NCBI GenBank assembly: GCA_903834135.1
Contig: CAILHZ010000010.1
Coordinates: 37,062-101,061 of the forward strand
DNA: 64,000 nucleotides
Reading direction: 5' to 3'
Source of the DNA: an uncultured Opitutia bacterium
Lineage (GTDB): Bacteria; Verrucomicrobiota; Verrucomicrobiia; Opitutales; Opitutaceae
The translations under genes and the position numbers were made by a program. This document shows, one piece after another, positions 63,611 to 64,000 of the stretch. How positions within the stretch are numbered: the stretch's first letter is position 1; each line of letters opens with the position of its first letter. The notes beneath the pieces were generated by a model. It saw nothing but the letters and a program-made list of their open reading frames with translations, searched no databases and had not been told where the DNA came from.

Positions 63611-64000
63611 ATGCGAACACTATTCCGTCTCGGCAGCTTAGTTAGTCTTTTAGCTGCTATCCTCACAACTACATTTGCTGCTGATAATTCAGTAAAGAGC
63701 TATGATCTTCCGAGTTCAGATGCAGCAACTGTACTTAAACAATTTTCTGAAATCTCTGGTAGAGAGACACTTTTTGCTGCTGAAGTGGTACGTGATGTAA
63801 GAACGCAGAGTATCAAGGGAGATTATACAGCGCAGGATGCAATCTCACGCATTCTAGCTGGGACTGGACTTTCTGTGGTTATTGATGAAAAAACAGGTGC
63901 CTTTGCGATTCGAAAGAATGAGAAACAAAGCATTGAGTCTAATTTTTCGAAAGCTATTCCAGTTGCGACAACTTCCTCTGGAGAGGGAACAGCTGTTAAA
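63611..64000 (+). CDS. TonB-dependent receptor/transducer with N-terminal STN domain, 3' truncated
   Basis: The frame from ATG 63611 runs open to the window end (130 codons). It starts with a signal peptide (MRTLFRLGSLVSLLAAI, cleavage near TFAA) and then an STN (secretin/TonB short N-terminal) domain, about 28-100: KSYDLPSSDAATVLKQFSE, LFAAEVVRDVRTQSIKGDYT, ISRILAGTGLSVVIDEKTG. In FecA-like receptors this domain signals to FecR. The plug and barrel lie beyond the window. Its position after sigma and FecR genes supports cell-surface signalling. Confidence 0.88.
   Translation, partial: MRTLFRLGSLVSLLAAILTTTFAADNSVKSYDLPSSDAATVLKQFSEISGRETLFAAEVVRDVRTQSIKGDYTAQDAISRILAGTGLSVVIDEKTGAFAIRKNEKQSIESNFSKAIPVATTSSGEGTAVK

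Noticed and set aside
1..64000. CRISPR array, prophage, transposon or defence island
   Set aside because: No regularly spaced repeats, transposase, integrase, restriction or nuclease-helicase genes were seen on either strand.

Overview
The window looks like a chromosomal segment of a Gram-negative, carbohydrate-degrading bacterium, most likely Verrucomicrobiota of the Opitutae/Opitutales type. This is inferred from gene content: large TonB-dependent receptors with carboxypeptidase-regulatory-like N-termini and no SusD partner, Tat-exported TIM-barrel enzymes, a secreted sulfatase, a cyclophilin/Ig-like secreted protein with verrucomicrobial-style C-terminal repeats, and an ECF sigma/FecR/STN-receptor set. 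Composition is moderately AT-rich and even along the window. Most start codons have no obvious Shine-Dalgarno sequence. I see no phage, insertion sequence, CRISPR array or rRNA operon.

Layout. 1-10374 (+): the end of a membrane-fusion protein, an RND pump and a TolC-type channel, then an AsmA-like giant and an Aas-type acyltransferase/acyl-ACP ligase; together an envelope efflux and lipid-maintenance block. 10428-14682 (-): a small basic ORF, then KDG kinase, UppP, an LDH2-type dehydrogenase and a D-isomer-specific 2-hydroxyacid dehydrogenase in one tight operon, divergent from a GlcD-type FAD dehydrogenase (14848-16305). 16381-24370 (+): a structured leader with an intrinsic terminator, then nusA-infB-rbfA-nrnA-truB-ribF and a ROK sugar kinase. 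24371-27549: a 46-bp near-palindrome, an orphan HipB-like regulator with its probable operators, tRNA-Leu(GAG), an exported UxuA-like protein, cobO and tRNA-Val(GAC). 27550-32024: pyrF-ispD-ispF-oppA on the minus strand and ispE divergent on the plus strand. 32162-33931: PTS enzyme I.

33948-47185 is accessory and catabolic: a second exported TIM-barrel enzyme, a sulfatase, a lipoprotein-like isoaspartyl peptidase, a cyclophilin/Ig-like protein, an acyl-CoA synthetase, a GH105-type unsaturated glucuronyl hydrolase, a siderophore-type receptor, an SDR protein and an HGSNAT-like membrane acyltransferase. 47427-56574: an AraC regulator, two tandem paralogous 1.14-kresidue TonB-dependent receptors and a rhamnogalacturonan-acetylesterase-like SGNH hydrolase. 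56613-64000: a small lipoprotein, a double redoxin, a TMTC-like TPR membrane protein, a class A beta-lactamase-fold hydrolase, then ECF sigma, FecR and the start of an STN-type receptor.

How the parts fit: GH105, RG acetylesterase, UxuA-like protein, KDG kinase and the AraC/receptor pair point to use of pectin or other uronate-containing polysaccharides. Oligosaccharides would enter through the receptors, and uronates would flow through 2-keto-3-deoxygluconate. The two opposite-handed 2-hydroxyacid dehydrogenase families beside KDG kinase suggest an additional hydroxyacid step. I found no clear new defence or mobile system. The most testable new points are the nusA leader attenuator, the HipB-like operator cluster with no toxin, the hydroxyacid dehydrogenase pair, and the exported UxuA-like protein with an altered catalytic motif.
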